Assembly (NCBI RefSeq): GCF_900102745.1
Contig: NZ_FMZF01000001.1
Coordinates: 620,001 to 684,000 of the forward strand
DNA: 64,000 bases
Origin: Geodermatophilus telluris
Lineage (GTDB): Bacteria > Actinomycetota > Actinomycetes > Mycobacteriales > Geodermatophilaceae
Direction: 5' to 3'
Positions 26,982 through 35,398 of this stretch are shown here, one piece after another (within the stretch, counting starts at the first letter, position 1; each line of letters opens with the position of its first letter). The notes under the pieces were generated by a model. It did not search any database, was not told the DNA's origin, and saw nothing but the letters and a program-made list of their open reading frames with translations. Both the position numbers and the translations under genes were made by a program.

Positions 26982-27770
26982 ATGGGAGACGACCCGCAGC
27001 AGGAGCGGGTACCCGTCGAGATCGGGAGGGACACCCCGTCGGGCGAGCCGTCACGGCTCGGCGGGTGCGACGAGGAGGTCGACGCCCGCATGCCGCAGTC
27101 GCGCCCGGTGGACGACGCGCCGTCCGCCGTCCGCGGGCCGGACGCCGTCGCCGGGCCGTCCCTGTCGGGCGACGACGGACCGGACGACGGGTTCGCGGTC
27201 CCCGGGGAGGAGCTCCCGGCCGACCTGGTCGACGCCTGGGACCTCGTCCGCCGGACCCAGGACGGCGACGCCGAGGCGTTCGGGCAGCTCTACGACCACT
27301 ACGTGACGCTGGTCCACCGCTTCGTGCTGCACCGCACGGGCGACCGCGCGCACGCCGAGGACGTCACCAGCGAGACCTTCGTGCGGGCGCTGCGGCGGAT
27401 CGACTCGCTGTCCTTCCAGGGCCGCGACGTCGGCGCGTGGCTGGTGACGATCGCCCGCAACATCGTCCGCGACCACGTGAAGAGCAGCCGGTTCCGGCTG
27501 GAGGTCAGCACCGCCGACATGCGCGACGCCGACCGCGCCACGGACGGCCCCGAGGACACCGTGGTCGCCCGGCTGACCAACGAGCAGCTGCTGGCCTGCG
27601 TCCGGCAGCTGGGCAGCGAGCAGCAGGAGTGCATCTCCCTGCGGTTCCTGCAGGGGCTGTCGGTGTCGGAGACCGCCGCGGTCATGGGCAAGAAGGACGG
27701 CGCGGTCAAGGCGCTGCAGCACCGCGCGGTGCGGCGGCTGGCCGCCCTGCTGCCGGAGGAGCTGCGGTGA
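26982..27770 (+). CDS. RNA polymerase sigma factor, sigma-70 family (ECF type)
   Basis: A 262-residue sigma factor. An acidic, probably disordered N-terminal extension of about 95 residues is followed by region 2 (FGQLYDHYVTLVHRFVLHRT, HAEDVTSETFVRALRRI) and region 4 (LRFLQGLSVSETAAVMGKKD). The extension is unusually long for an ECF factor, recalling the BldN group, but I cannot assign the group firmly. The ATG at 26982 was chosen because it follows a short purine-rich site; the open frame to 26766 is glutaredoxin shadow. A DUF5667 protein follows 67 bases downstream and is the likely regulator. Confidence 0.85.
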   Translation: MGDDPQQERVPVEIGRDTPSGEPSRLGGCDEEVDARMPQSRPVDDAPSAVRGPDAVAGPSLSGDDGPDDGFAVPGEELPADLVDAWDLVRRTQDGDAEAFGQLYDHYVTLVHRFVLHRTGDRAHAEDVTSETFVRALRRIDSLSFQGRDVGAWLVTIARNIVRDHVKSSRFRLEVSTADMRDADRATDGPEDTVVARLTNEQLLACVRQLGSEQQECISLRFLQGLSVSETAAVMGKKDGAVKALQHRAVRRLAALLPEELR

Positions 27771-27837
27771 CCCTGCCGGCGCCGGACCGGCGCCGCTCCC
27801 CCCGACCACGCCCCGACCGACCGACCGGAGGACCCAG

Positions 27838-28965
27838 GTGAGCCCCTCGCACGACGCCGCGGGCAGCCCCCGCCCGGCGTCCGTGCGGGACCGCGAGGCC
27901 GCCCTGGAGGCCCGCCTGCGGGCGCTGGCCGCCGACCTGGACGACGGCCCGGCGCCCGGGTTCCGCGCCGCCACGCGCGCCCGGCTGGTCGCGATGGCCG
28001 CCGTCCGCCCGCCGGCGCCCGCGCCGCCCCGCGGCCTGCGCGCCCGTCTCCGGCCCGGACGCGGTGCCCGGCGGTCCCGGCTGACCGCCGCGGTGGCCGG
28101 CGCGGTCCTGGCGGTCACCGCGACGGGCGCGCTGGTCGCGCTGTCGACCGGCGCCGGGCCCGGCGACGCGCTCTACGGGCTCAAGCGCGGCACCGAGCAG
28201 ACCCAGCTGGCCCTGGCCGGCGACGAGCGCGGCCCGACGCTGCTGCAGCTCGCCACCACGCGGCTGCAGGAGCTCGACGGGCTGGCCGACGGCGGCGCTC
28301 CCGCCCCGCTCGTCCGCGACACGCTCGCCACGATGGACGCGCAGACCACGGAGGGCGCCGCGCTGGTGTCCACCGAGGCGCTCGGCGCCCGCGACGCCGC
28401 GCCGCTGACGGCGCTCGCCGACTGGGCGCGGCAGCAGCGCTCCGGGCTGGCCGACCTGCGGGCCGCGCTGCCCGGCGACACCGGCGGTGCGGCCACCGGC
28501 TCGATCGACCTGGTGGGCCGGATCGGCGCCCGCGCCGAGCGGCTGCGGACGGCGCTGTCCTGTGCCGGGGGCCCGGCGACCAGCGGCCGCGACGAGCTCG
28601 GCCCGGTGCCGGCCCCGTGCGCCGCGCCCGGGACGCCGGAGCCGTCGGCGCCGGGCGCCCCCGCCACCGTCCCGGCCGACCCCGCCGGCGAGACCCCTCC
28701 GGCCGCACCCACCCCGGACCCCGTGCCCGCGGCGCCCTCCTCGGGCGGCGGCAGCGGCGGGGCGACGGGCTCCGCGCCGGCTCCTGGCGCCCCGACGCCA
28801 CCGGTCGGCACCCCCGCGCCGACGACGCCCGCGCCGGACGGTGGTCCGGTGCCCCCGCTGCCGGTGCCCGGCGGGAGCGGCACCTCGCCGTCGCCGTCCA
28901 GCACTCCTCCGCCGGTGCTCGACACCCCGCTGTCGACCTGCCTGCTGCCCCCGCTGCTCTGCTGA
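27838..28965 (+). CDS. DUF5667 domain protein, putative anti-sigma factor
   Basis: A 375-residue protein. Residues 1-70 are cytoplasmic and could hold the sigma-binding part ([19 protein letters not shown]); one helix at about 82-104 crosses the membrane; the following DUF5667 region has the signature [20 protein letters not shown]. Residues 250-360 are a Pro/Ala/Gly-rich extracellular stretch, and the protein ends CLLPPLLC. It follows the sigma gene with a GGAGGACC ribosome site before the GTG. Proteins of this kind act as membrane anti-sigma factors in the BldN/RsbN system; here that is inference from position and layout. The C-terminal cysteine pair is odd. Confidence 0.78.
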   Translation: MSPSHDAAGSPRPASVRDREAALEARLRALAADLDDGPAPGFRAATRARLVAMAAVRPPAPAPPRGLRARLRPGRGARRSRLTAAVAGAVLAVTATGALVALSTGAGPGDALYGLKRGTEQTQLALAGDERGPTLLQLATTRLQELDGLADGGAPAPLVRDTLATMDAQTTEGAALVSTEALGARDAAPLTALADWARQQRSGLADLRAALPGDTGGAATGSIDLVGRIGARAERLRTALSCAGGPATSGRDELGPVPAPCAAPGTPEPSAPGAPATVPADPAGETPPAAPTPDPVPAAPSSGGGSGGATGSAPAPGAPTPPVGTPAPTTPAPDGGPVPPLPVPGGSGTSPSPSSTPPPVLDTPLSTCLLPPLLC

Positions 28966-29045
28966 GGTCCCGGTCCGGCGGGGCGGCGCCCCCCGCTAGG
29001 GTCGCGGGTGCCGCCCGCGGGCGGCGACGGACCAGGGAGGTGACG

Positions 29046-29954
29046 GTGCCGCGACTGCCGTTCCGGAGGCGCGGTGCACGGGCTGCCGAGGCCCACGCCG
29101 AGGAGGAGATCCGGGCCCACGTGGCCGGCGCGGCCTCCGCGGCGGCCGCCGAGGTGGAGCCCGTCCCGGCCGTCGTCGCCGACCGCACCGCGGCCGCGTT
29201 CTTCGACGTCGACAACACCATGATGATGGGCGCCTCGCTGTTCTGGTTCGCCCGCGGCCTGGCCTCGCGCAAGTACCTCACCTCGCGCGACATCGCCCGC
29301 TTCGCCTGGCAGCAGGCCAAGTTCCGCGTCGCCGGCAACGAGAGCGCCGGCGACATGCACACCATCCGCGAGACGGCATTGGCCTTCGTCGCCGGCCGGG
29401 AGGTCGCCGAGATCGTCGACGCCGGCGAGGAGATCTACGACGAGCTGATGGCCGACCGCATCTGGTCGGGCACCCGCAACCTCGCCCAGCAGCACCTCGA
29501 CGCCGGGCAGCGGGTGTGGCTGGTCACCGCGACGCCGGTGGAGCTGGCCAGCATCATCGCCCACCGGCTCGGCCTGACCGGCGCGCTGGGCACCGTCTCC
29601 GAGGTGGTCGACGGGCGCTACACCGGCCGGCTCGTCGGGGAGCTCATGCACGGCGAGGCAAAGGCGGAGGCGGTGCGGGCGCTGGCCGAGCGCGAGGACC
29701 TCGACCTGTCCCGCTGCACGGCCTACAGCGACTCGGCCAACGACCTGCCGATGCTCGGCCTCACCGGCACGGCGGTCGCGGTGAACCCCGACACCGAGCT
29801 GCGCGCCGTCGCCCGCTCGCGCGGGTGGACCGTGCGCGACTTCCGCACCGGTCGGAAGGCGGCGCGCATCGGCGTCCCCACCGTGGCGGCCGCGGCCCTC
29901 ACCGGCGGCGTCGTCGGCGGCGCGGTGGCGCTCCGCCGTCGCCGGACGGCCTGA
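29046..29954 (+). CDS. HAD-IB family hydrolase (SerB-like phosphatase)
   Basis: A 302-residue phosphatase of the haloacid dehalogenase superfamily. The nucleophile motif is FFDVDNTMM near residue 60, motif II is in [11 protein letters not shown], and motif IV is [12 protein letters not shown] basic N-terminus and a hydrophobic C-terminal segment ([20 protein letters not shown]) suggest membrane association. The GTG at 29046 was preferred over 29040 because AGGGAGG sits at the right distance. Its neighbours, an acyltransferase and an epimerase, and the homologous layout in M. tuberculosis (serB1 near Rv0502), suggest a lipid or sugar phosphate substrate, not necessarily phosphoserine. Confidence 0.87.
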   Translation: MPRLPFRRRGARAAEAHAEEEIRAHVAGAASAAAAEVEPVPAVVADRTAAAFFDVDNTMMMGASLFWFARGLASRKYLTSRDIARFAWQQAKFRVAGNESAGDMHTIRETALAFVAGREVAEIVDAGEEIYDELMADRIWSGTRNLAQQHLDAGQRVWLVTATPVELASIIAHRLGLTGALGTVSEVVDGRYTGRLVGELMHGEAKAEAVRALAEREDLDLSRCTAYSDSANDLPMLGLTGTAVAVNPDTELRAVARSRGWTVRDFRTGRKAARIGVPTVAAAALTGGVVGGAVALRRRRTA

Positions 29955-30038
29955 CCCCTACCGGTTCTCCGGCGACCGCGCACCCGTCGGGCTCCGCCGG
30001 TCCCCCGAGGGCCCGGCAGGTGCACGGTCGGCCGGTCG

Positions 30039-30944
30039 TCAGGAGAAGACGGAGCTCCGCTGCAGCAGCAGCTGGTAGATGGACTGCTGGATGGTCTCGC
30101 GGACCTGGTCGGTCAGGTTGAACACCAGCATCGGGTCCTCGGCGGCCGCGGGGCCGTAGGACGCCGTCTCGATCGGCTCCCCGAACGCGATCAGCCACTT
30201 CGACGGCAGCGGCACGAGGCCGAGCGGGCCCAGGGCCGGGAAGGTCGGGGTGATCGGGAAGTAGGGCAGGCCGAGGAGCCGGGCGACGGTCCGCGCGTTG
30301 CCGACCATCGGGTAGATCTCCTCCGCGCCGACGATCGCGCAGGGCACGATCGGCTTGCCGGTGCGCAGTGCCGCTGTGACGAAACCACCCCGGCCGAACC
30401 GCTGCAGGGTGTACCGGTCGCGGAAGGGCTTGCCGATCCCCTTGAACCCCTCGGGGAAGACGCCGACCAGCTCGTCACCGCGCAGCAACCGCTCGGCGTC
30501 CTCGCTGCAGGCGAGCGTGGCGCCGAACTTGCGCGCGAACTCGCCGACGACGGGCAGGTCGAACACCAGGTCGGCGCCCAGCAGCCGGAACCGCCGCTGC
30601 GCCGGGTGGTCGTCGTGCAGCGCGACGGTGGTCATCAGCGCGTCGACCGGCACCGTGCCCGAGTGGTTGGCCACCACCAGGGCCCCACCGGAGGCCGGCA
30701 CGTTCTCGACGCCGTGGGTCTCGACGCGGAACCACCGGCGGAACAGCGGCCGCAGCAGCGGCAGCAGCAGGTGGTCGGTGAGGTCGGGGTCGAAGCCGAA
30801 CTCGTCGGTGGCGTACTCGCCGGTCAGCCGACGACGGAGGAACTCCACGCCGCCGACCACCTGCTCGTCCCAGCTCGGCTCCCCGGCCGGCGGGACGTGC
30901 GACTGCTCGTCGGGCCGCAGCGGGATGACGCGGGCCTCAGGCAT
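30039..30944 (-). CDS. Lysophospholipid acyltransferase family protein
   Basis: A 301-residue PlsC-like acyltransferase. The catalytic block is VVANHSGTVPVDALM near residue 90, where H and D are separated by six residues rather than the usual four, as in the subfamily with NHSG starts; block III GVFPEGFKGIGKP is near residue 165; PCAIVGAEE follows. It would add acyl groups to a lysolipid at the membrane. Substrate unknown. It overlaps the epimerase gene by eight bases and is the last gene of the bldC-bS22-epimerase-acyltransferase run. It converges on the HAD gene. Confidence 0.87.
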   Translation of the reverse strand: MPEARVIPLRPDEQSHVPPAGEPSWDEQVVGGVEFLRRRLTGEYATDEFGFDPDLTDHLLLPLLRPLFRRWFRVETHGVENVPASGGALVVANHSGTVPVDALMTTVALHDDHPAQRRFRLLGADLVFDLPVVGEFARKFGATLACSEDAERLLRGDELVGVFPEGFKGIGKPFRDRYTLQRFGRGGFVTAALRTGKPIVPCAIVGAEEIYPMVGNARTVARLLGLPYFPITPTFPALGPLGLVPLPSKWLIAFGEPIETASYGPAAAEDPMLVFNLTDQVRETIQQSIYQLLLQRSSVFS

Positions 30945-32055
30945 CGCGCACCGCCCGCAGGCCCGGGGACGCCGGCGCCGGCCGCAGCCGCCCGCCCACC
31001 GCCGAGCCGACCGCGGCCGCCACGGACCCGGCGCGGGTGACCAGCTCCTCGGTGCCGGCCGCGAGCTCGCCGATCAGGTCGGGGGGCACCACGGGCGAGA
31101 CCGTCTGGGCGTAGTCGGCCAGCGCCGCCTCGGTGGTGTAGCGCGGCGTGTAGCCGAACTCGGTGCGCAGCACGGTCGTGTCGACGACCCGGCCGAAGTT
31201 GAGGAAGCGCATCTGTTCCGGGGAGTAGTCGACGAAGCCGAACCGGCGGGTGAACCGGCCCAGCGAGCCCAGCGCGGGCGACGGTACGGGCAGCTGCAGG
31301 CGGCCCAGCCGGCGGATGACCTGGGAGAGCAGCAGGGTGCCGGTCCCCCCGACGTTGACCGTGCCGGTGAAGTCGCCGGTGGTGGCGCGGGTGAGCACCC
31401 CGAGCGCGTCGTCCTCGTGCAGCAGCTGCACGCGGGCGTCGTAGCCCAGCGCCGTGGGGACCACCGGCACCCGCAGGAACCCGGTGAGCACCGAGTCGAT
31501 GCGCGGGCCGATGAAGTTGGTGAACCGCAGGACGGCGATCCTGACGTCGGGACGGCGGCGCGAGAACGACCGCACGTAGCCCTCGATGTCGAGGCTGTCC
31601 TTCGCGAAGCCGCCCGAGGGCACCCGCCGGGCCTGCATCGCCTCGGTGAAGACGGCCGGGTCGCGCGGGGAGGCGCCGTAGACGGCGCTGGTGGACTTGA
31701 GCACCAGCCGGCGCACCGAGGGCGCGCGCTGGCAGGCGGCCAGGAGCTGCATCGTCCCGATGACGTTGAGCTCCTTCATCGGCCCCCGCCCGCCGGACCC
31801 GGCGGGCGTGGAGCTGATGTTCATGTGCACGACGGTGTCGACGGCCGCGGTGCTGATCACCTTGCCGATCAGCGGGTTGCGGATGTCGGCCCGCACGAAC
31901 TCGGTGCGACCGAGCCGGCGGAGCAGCTCCGCCGACGGGGGGACGGTGTCCACCCCGATGACCCGCTCGACGGAGGGGTCGCGAGCCAGCTCGGCCGCCA
32001 GGGCACCACCCAGCCACCGGCTGACACCGGTGACCAGGACGACCGCAGGCGGCAC
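30937..32055 (-). CDS. NAD-dependent epimerase/dehydratase family protein
   Basis: A 372-residue extended short-chain dehydrogenase. The NAD-binding motif VLVTGVSRWLGGALA is at the start, VVHMNISST and the LRFTNFIGPR segment follow. The catalytic YxxxK is not obvious: STSAVYGA and GGFAKDSLDIEGYV are the nearest, so the active site may be altered. Equivalent to the gene annotated galE2 (Rv0501) in M. tuberculosis, whose function is also uncertain. It starts after bS22 by 10 bases. Confidence 0.85.
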   Translation of the reverse strand: MPPAVVLVTGVSRWLGGALAAELARDPSVERVIGVDTVPPSAELLRRLGRTEFVRADIRNPLIGKVISTAAVDTVVHMNISSTPAGSGGRGPMKELNVIGTMQLLAACQRAPSVRRLVLKSTSAVYGASPRDPAVFTEAMQARRVPSGGFAKDSLDIEGYVRSFSRRRPDVRIAVLRFTNFIGPRIDSVLTGFLRVPVVPTALGYDARVQLLHEDDALGVLTRATTGDFTGTVNVGGTGTLLLSQVIRRLGRLQLPVPSPALGSLGRFTRRFGFVDYSPEQMRFLNFGRVVDTTVLRTEFGYTPRYTTEAALADYAQTVSPVVPPDLIGELAAGTEELVTRAGSVAAAVGSAVGGRLRPAPASPGLRAVRDA

Positions 32056-32065
32056 GAGCGTCAGC

Positions 32066-32164
32066 TCACTTCTTGTTGCGACGCTGCACGCGGGTCTTCT
32101 TGAGCAGCTTGCGGTGCTTCTTCTTCGCCATCCGCTTGCGCCGCTTCTTGATGACCGAACCCAT
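32066..32164 (-). CDS. Small ribosomal protein bS22 (AURKAIP1/COX24 domain)
   Basis: A 32-residue, extremely basic protein reading [17 protein letters not shown] and on to [13 protein letters not shown]. It is the actinobacterial mini-protein that binds the small ribosomal subunit (bS22; Rv0500B position in M. tuberculosis). It is too short for usual gene finding. A GGGAGCAGGAC ribosome site precedes the ATG. The gene lies between bldC and the epimerase on the same strand. Confidence 0.93.
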   Translation of the reverse strand: MGSVIKKRRKRMAKKKHRKLLKKTRVQRRNKK

Positions 32165-32393
32165 GTCCTGCTCCCGACGTCGTGGCCGCGGGGCGGCCGG
32201 TGACCGCAGGGGCGGAACCGGGCGCCACGCGAGTGTGGATCAGCTCGTGTGCGACGGCTCCGGCCGGGGCCGGGGTGTCGCTCGGGGCCCGAGCCTACCC
32301 GGCGCCCCCGCCGCGTCGTCGCGACGGGAACCGCGCCGGGTCGATCTCCCCCGGACGGGCCGGGTGGTGGTGCGGTCGAGCAGCCGGATCCGG

Positions 32394-32442
32394 CCTCGTC
32401 CGGGGTCCCGCCCTGAGCCTGCGAAGGGTGGGGAGGACGAGG
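32394..32442 (-). terminator. Nested hairpin downstream of bldC
   Basis: Outer arms CCTCGTCC (32394-32401) and GGACGAGG (32435-32442) enclose an inner pair CCCGCCCT/AGGGTGGG around the loop GAGCCTGCGA. It lies just after the bldC stop on the minus strand, so it may end bldC transcription before bS22. The inner CCCTGAGCCTGCGAAGGG resembles a common REP-like intergenic palindrome. Confidence 0.6.
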
Positions 32443-32449
32443 TCCTTCC

Positions 32450-32791
32450 TCAGGCGATGTCGGTGTAGGCGTCGCGCAGGTAGTCCTGGACGGCGCGCTC
32501 GGGCACCCGGAAGGAGCGGCCGACGCGGACGGCGGAGAGCTCGCCGGCGTGGACGAGGCGGTACACGGTCATCTTCGAGACGCGCATCATGCTGGCGACC
32601 TCGGCGACGGTGAGGAAGGTGACGGCGGCGCGCGGCTGCGGGACGACCGGGCGGCCGACCGGCATGGCGGCCGGGTGCTGCGGGCCGACGGGGCGGGCCA
32701 TGGCGGCGGCGGGGATCGGGCGGGCCATCGGGCGCGGGCCGGGGACGGCCGGGCGGACGTAGGCGGCGTTGGTGCGCTGGGGCATGGTCAT
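32450..32791 (-). CDS. bldC: BldC-family DNA-binding protein (MerR-like HTH)
   Basis: A 113-residue protein. The C-terminal 60 residues (VTFLTVAEVASMMRVSKMTVYRL to VRVGRSFRVPERAVQDYL) are the single-domain MerR-like helix-turn-helix of BldC, a developmental regulator that coats direct repeats in Streptomyces. A flexible Pro/Ala/Met-rich N-terminal extension of about 55 residues is unusual, since Streptomyces BldC has 68 residues. The ATG at 32791 or two codons later is possible. The position before bS22 matches Rv0500A. A TACTCT -10 candidate lies at 32872-32867. Confidence 0.9.
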   Translation of the reverse strand: MTMPQRTNAAYVRPAVPGPRPMARPIPAAAMARPVGPQHPAAMPVGRPVVPQPRAAVTFLTVAEVASMMRVSKMTVYRLVHAGELSAVRVGRSFRVPERAVQDYLRDAYTDIA

Positions 32792-33042
32792 GATCAGTCT
32801 CCGGACCTAGCACGCGTCGGGCGTCGGCTTCCCCACCGACTACGGGACACGCACGTGCTGATACAGAGAGTAGGGGGACCGGCGTGACAGAAGCGATGGA
32901 AGAAACGGACAGGCGGAACGGTCCGTCCTAGGCAGAACTACACCTATGCAACTCGCTTCACAGCCGTATCGGCGCGTCGACGGGCCGACGTGTCGACTCG
33001 ACTACGCAGCGTCCCCCCTCCGTCGGGCGCCCGGAGGTACCG

Positions 33043-33861
33043 TCACCGGCTCCCGTCGGCCCGGCCCAGCTCGACCGACCGCTGCGCGGCCGCCTCGATC
33101 GCGGCGATCAGCGCCGAGCGCACCGAGTGCCGCTCGAGCTCGCGGATGCCGGCGATCGTCGTCCCGCCCGGGCTGCTGACCGCGTCGCGCAGCTGGGCCG
33201 GGTGCTGTCCCGACTCACGCAGCATGACCGCCGAGCCCAGCGCCGTCTGCACGACCAGCTCGGTGGTCAGCGCCCGCGGCAGGCCCAGCAGCACGCCGGC
33301 GTCGACCATCGCCTCGACGAGGTAGAAGAAGTAGGCCGGGCCGCTGCCCGACAGCGCCGTCACCGCGTCCTGCTGGTGCTCGGGCACCCGGGCCACCCGG
33401 CCGACCGTCGCCAGCAGCGCCGCCGCCTCGTCGAGCTCGGGCTCACCGGCCGACGCCCCGGCCGACAGCACGCTCATCCCCTCGTCGACGAGCGCCGGGG
33501 TGTTGGGCATGACCCGCACCACCGGCACGCCGGGCGGCAGCGCCGCCTCGATGGTGGCGGTGGAGATGCCCGCGGCGATGCTCACCACCAGGTGGCCGGG
33601 GTCCACCGACGGCGCCAGCAGGCCGAGCAGGCCCGGGAGGTCCTGCGGCTTGACCGCCAGCAGCAGCACGCGCGCGCGGGCGGCGGCCTCCGCCAGCCCG
33701 ACCACGGCCACGCCGTAGCGGTCGGCGAGCTCGGCGGCCCGCTCCGGGTGCCGCTCGCAGACGACGACGCCGTCGGCACCCGACCGCCGTACCAACCCGG
33801 CGAGCAGCGCCTCGCCCATCTTGCCGCCGCCGAGGACCGCCAGTCCCTGCCGCTCCGCCAT
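33043..33861 (-). CDS. proC: Pyrroline-5-carboxylate reductase
   Basis: A 272-residue NADPH-dependent enzyme for the last step of proline synthesis. The Rossmann start LAVLGGGKMGEALLAGL, the VRVMPNTPALVDEG motif, and the C-terminal signature ALSGSGPAYFFYLVEA with SPGGTTIAGI are all present. The ATG at 33861 is preceded by GGGAGGACGAC. The longer open frame upstream is shadow of the DJ-1 gene. Confidence 0.96.
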   Translation of the reverse strand: MAERQGLAVLGGGKMGEALLAGLVRRSGADGVVVCERHPERAAELADRYGVAVVGLAEAAARARVLLLAVKPQDLPGLLGLLAPSVDPGHLVVSIAAGISTATIEAALPPGVPVVRVMPNTPALVDEGMSVLSAGASAGEPELDEAAALLATVGRVARVPEHQQDAVTALSGSGPAYFFYLVEAMVDAGVLLGLPRALTTELVVQTALGSAVMLRESGQHPAQLRDAVSSPGGTTIAGIRELERHSVRSALIAAIEAAAQRSVELGRADGSR

Positions 33862-33943
33862 GTCGTCCTCCCAGCTCCCGGTGTGGCTCGGACCGTAGTG
33901 CGGGCGGGTGTGCCGTCCGGACGCCCCGGGTAGCGGCCGCCGC

Positions 33944-34510
33944 ATGGCAGGAGAACTGGACGGGATGAAGGTGGCCGTGCTCGCGACCGACGGCGTCGAG
34001 CAGGTCGAGCTGGAGCGGCCGTGGCAGACCCTGGAGGAGGCCGGGGCCGAGCCGGAGCTGGTGTCGCTCGACGGCGGCGCGATCACGATGTACCAGCACA
34101 TCGACAAGGGCGACCAGAAGCGGGTCGACACGACCGTCGCCTCGGCCGACCCCGAGGACTACGCGGCGCTGGTCCTGCCCGGCGGCGTCATCAACGGGGA
34201 CTTCGTGCGGGCCGACGCCGACGCGGTCGCGTTCGTGAAGGCGTTCTTCGACGCCGACAAGCCGGTGGCGGCGATCTGCCACGCGCCGTGGGTGCTCGCC
34301 GAGGCCGACGTCGTGCGCGGCCGGCGGATGACGTCGTGGCCCTCGCTGCAGACCGACCTGCGCAACGCCGGGGCGAAGTGGGTCGACGAGGAGGTCGTCG
34401 TCGACGGCAACCTGGTCACCAGCCGCAACCCCGACGACCTCGACGCCTTCAGCGCGGCGATCGTCGAGCAGTTCGCCCAGTCCCCCGACGGGGACGACGA
34501 GGACGAGTGA
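33944..34510 (+). CDS. DJ-1/PfpI family protein (type 1 glutamine amidotransferase-like)
   Basis: A 188-residue protein. The fold is that of DJ-1/PfpI: VAVLATDGVEQVEL, a conserved glutamate region, LVLPGGVINGDF, and the nucleophile-elbow cysteine in VAAICHAPWVL followed by histidine. Members include stress-related deglycase- or protease-like proteins and YhbO-type; the exact activity is not decided by sequence. The ATG at 33944 follows TAGCGG by 7 bases, so the message may be leaderless. The tail is very acidic. Confidence 0.88.
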   Translation: MAGELDGMKVAVLATDGVEQVELERPWQTLEEAGAEPELVSLDGGAITMYQHIDKGDQKRVDTTVASADPEDYAALVLPGGVINGDFVRADADAVAFVKAFFDADKPVAAICHAPWVLAEADVVRGRRMTSWPSLQTDLRNAGAKWVDEEVVVDGNLVTSRNPDDLDAFSAAIVEQFAQSPDGDDEDE

Positions 34511-34540
34511 GCCCGGCCGGGCCGCTCGCCCTGCCCCGGC

Positions 34541-35398
34541 TCAGGTGGCGGCGGCGAGCAGCCCGGCGGCCGGGGCGATCGTCAGCAGCGTCCCGGCGAA
34601 GACCAGGACGGCGACCAGGCGCACGCCGATCGGCTCCCGGCCGGTGCGCTGCCGCCACGCGGCGACGGCCGCGACCAGCCCGGTGACCGCCAGCGGGGCG
34701 AGCACGACCGCGACCTGGGGTACCTGCTCCCAGACGACGGTGGACAGGAAGTAGATCCCCACCCCCGCGGCGAGGGCCAGGACCAGCTCGCCGGCGAAGC
34801 GCAGCCAGGCGACCACGCCCTCCTTGGCGCCGAGGGGCTCGTCCTCGAGCAGCGTGGCCTCGTCCCCGCGGGTGACCGGGATCGGGCCGGTGGCCGGTGC
34901 GGCGGCCGGCGCGCCGGGGACGCCGGGCTTGCCGCCCGTGGGCCGCAGCCCGGGGATGGCCGCGGTCGACGGCTCGGCCGCGCCCGTCGCGGCCGCGGCG
35001 CCGCGCGGCGCGCGCCCGGCGACCCGTCCGGTGTCCCGGGAGACCCGTCCGGTGTCCTGCGGGACCCGACCGGTGTCGTCGGGCACCCGGCCGGTGTCCT
35101 GCGGCACCCGCCCGGTGCCGCGGTCGGCGCGCACCGGCCGCGGCGGGTCGGCGACCCGGCCGGTGTCCCGCGACAGCCGGCCGGTCTCGGAGACCCGCCC
35201 GGTGTCGCCGAGCCGGCGGCCGGGGTTGGGCCGGCCGGCGTCGGTGTCGGACTCGCGGCGGCGCTGCCGGATGGGCGTCTCGCCGGTGTCCTCGCCGCGG
35301 CGCCGGCGGACGCTGCGCGGCGCCTCGATGCCGGCCTCGCGCAGGATGTCGGCGAGCGGCCGGCCGCCGGTCTCGGGGTCGTTCCTGGGGTGGGCCAT
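34541..35398 (-). CDS. Membrane protein with heptad TGRV repeats
   Basis: A 285-residue protein. Residues 1-60 are basic and hydrophilic with LADILREAGIEAP. Residues 65-126 hold eight copies of a D-T-G-R-V unit, spaced exactly seven residues in the last four copies. A Pro/Ala linker follows, then three C-terminal helices at about 200-222, 232-250 and 262-283. The long charged N-terminal part would be cytoplasmic. Function unknown. It corresponds in position to Rv0497 of M. tuberculosis, a membrane protein beside ppx. The stop of ppx and this ATG share a base (TGATG). Confidence 0.75.
   Translation of the reverse strand: MAHPRNDPETGGRPLADILREAGIEAPRSVRRRRGEDTGETPIRQRRRESDTDAGRPNPGRRLGDTGRVSETGRLSRDTGRVADPPRPVRADRGTGRVPQDTGRVPDDTGRVPQDTGRVSRDTGRVAGRAPRGAAAATGAAEPSTAAIPGLRPTGGKPGVPGAPAAAPATGPIPVTRGDEATLLEDEPLGAKEGVVAWLRFAGELVLALAAGVGIYFLSTVVWEQVPQVAVVLAPLAVTGLVAAVAAWRQRTGREPIGVRLVAVLVFAGTLLTIAPAAGLLAAAT
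35021..35206 (-). repeat. In-frame TGRV heptad repeat
   Basis: Eight related units encoding (D/E/G)TGR(V/L), the final copies a regular 21-base period (TGRVPQD, TGRVPDD, TGRVPQD, TGRVSRD). Both the protein and DNA repeat, so the number may vary by slippage. The arginine-threonine pattern could be a phosphorylation or binding site, which is inference. Confidence 0.8.
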
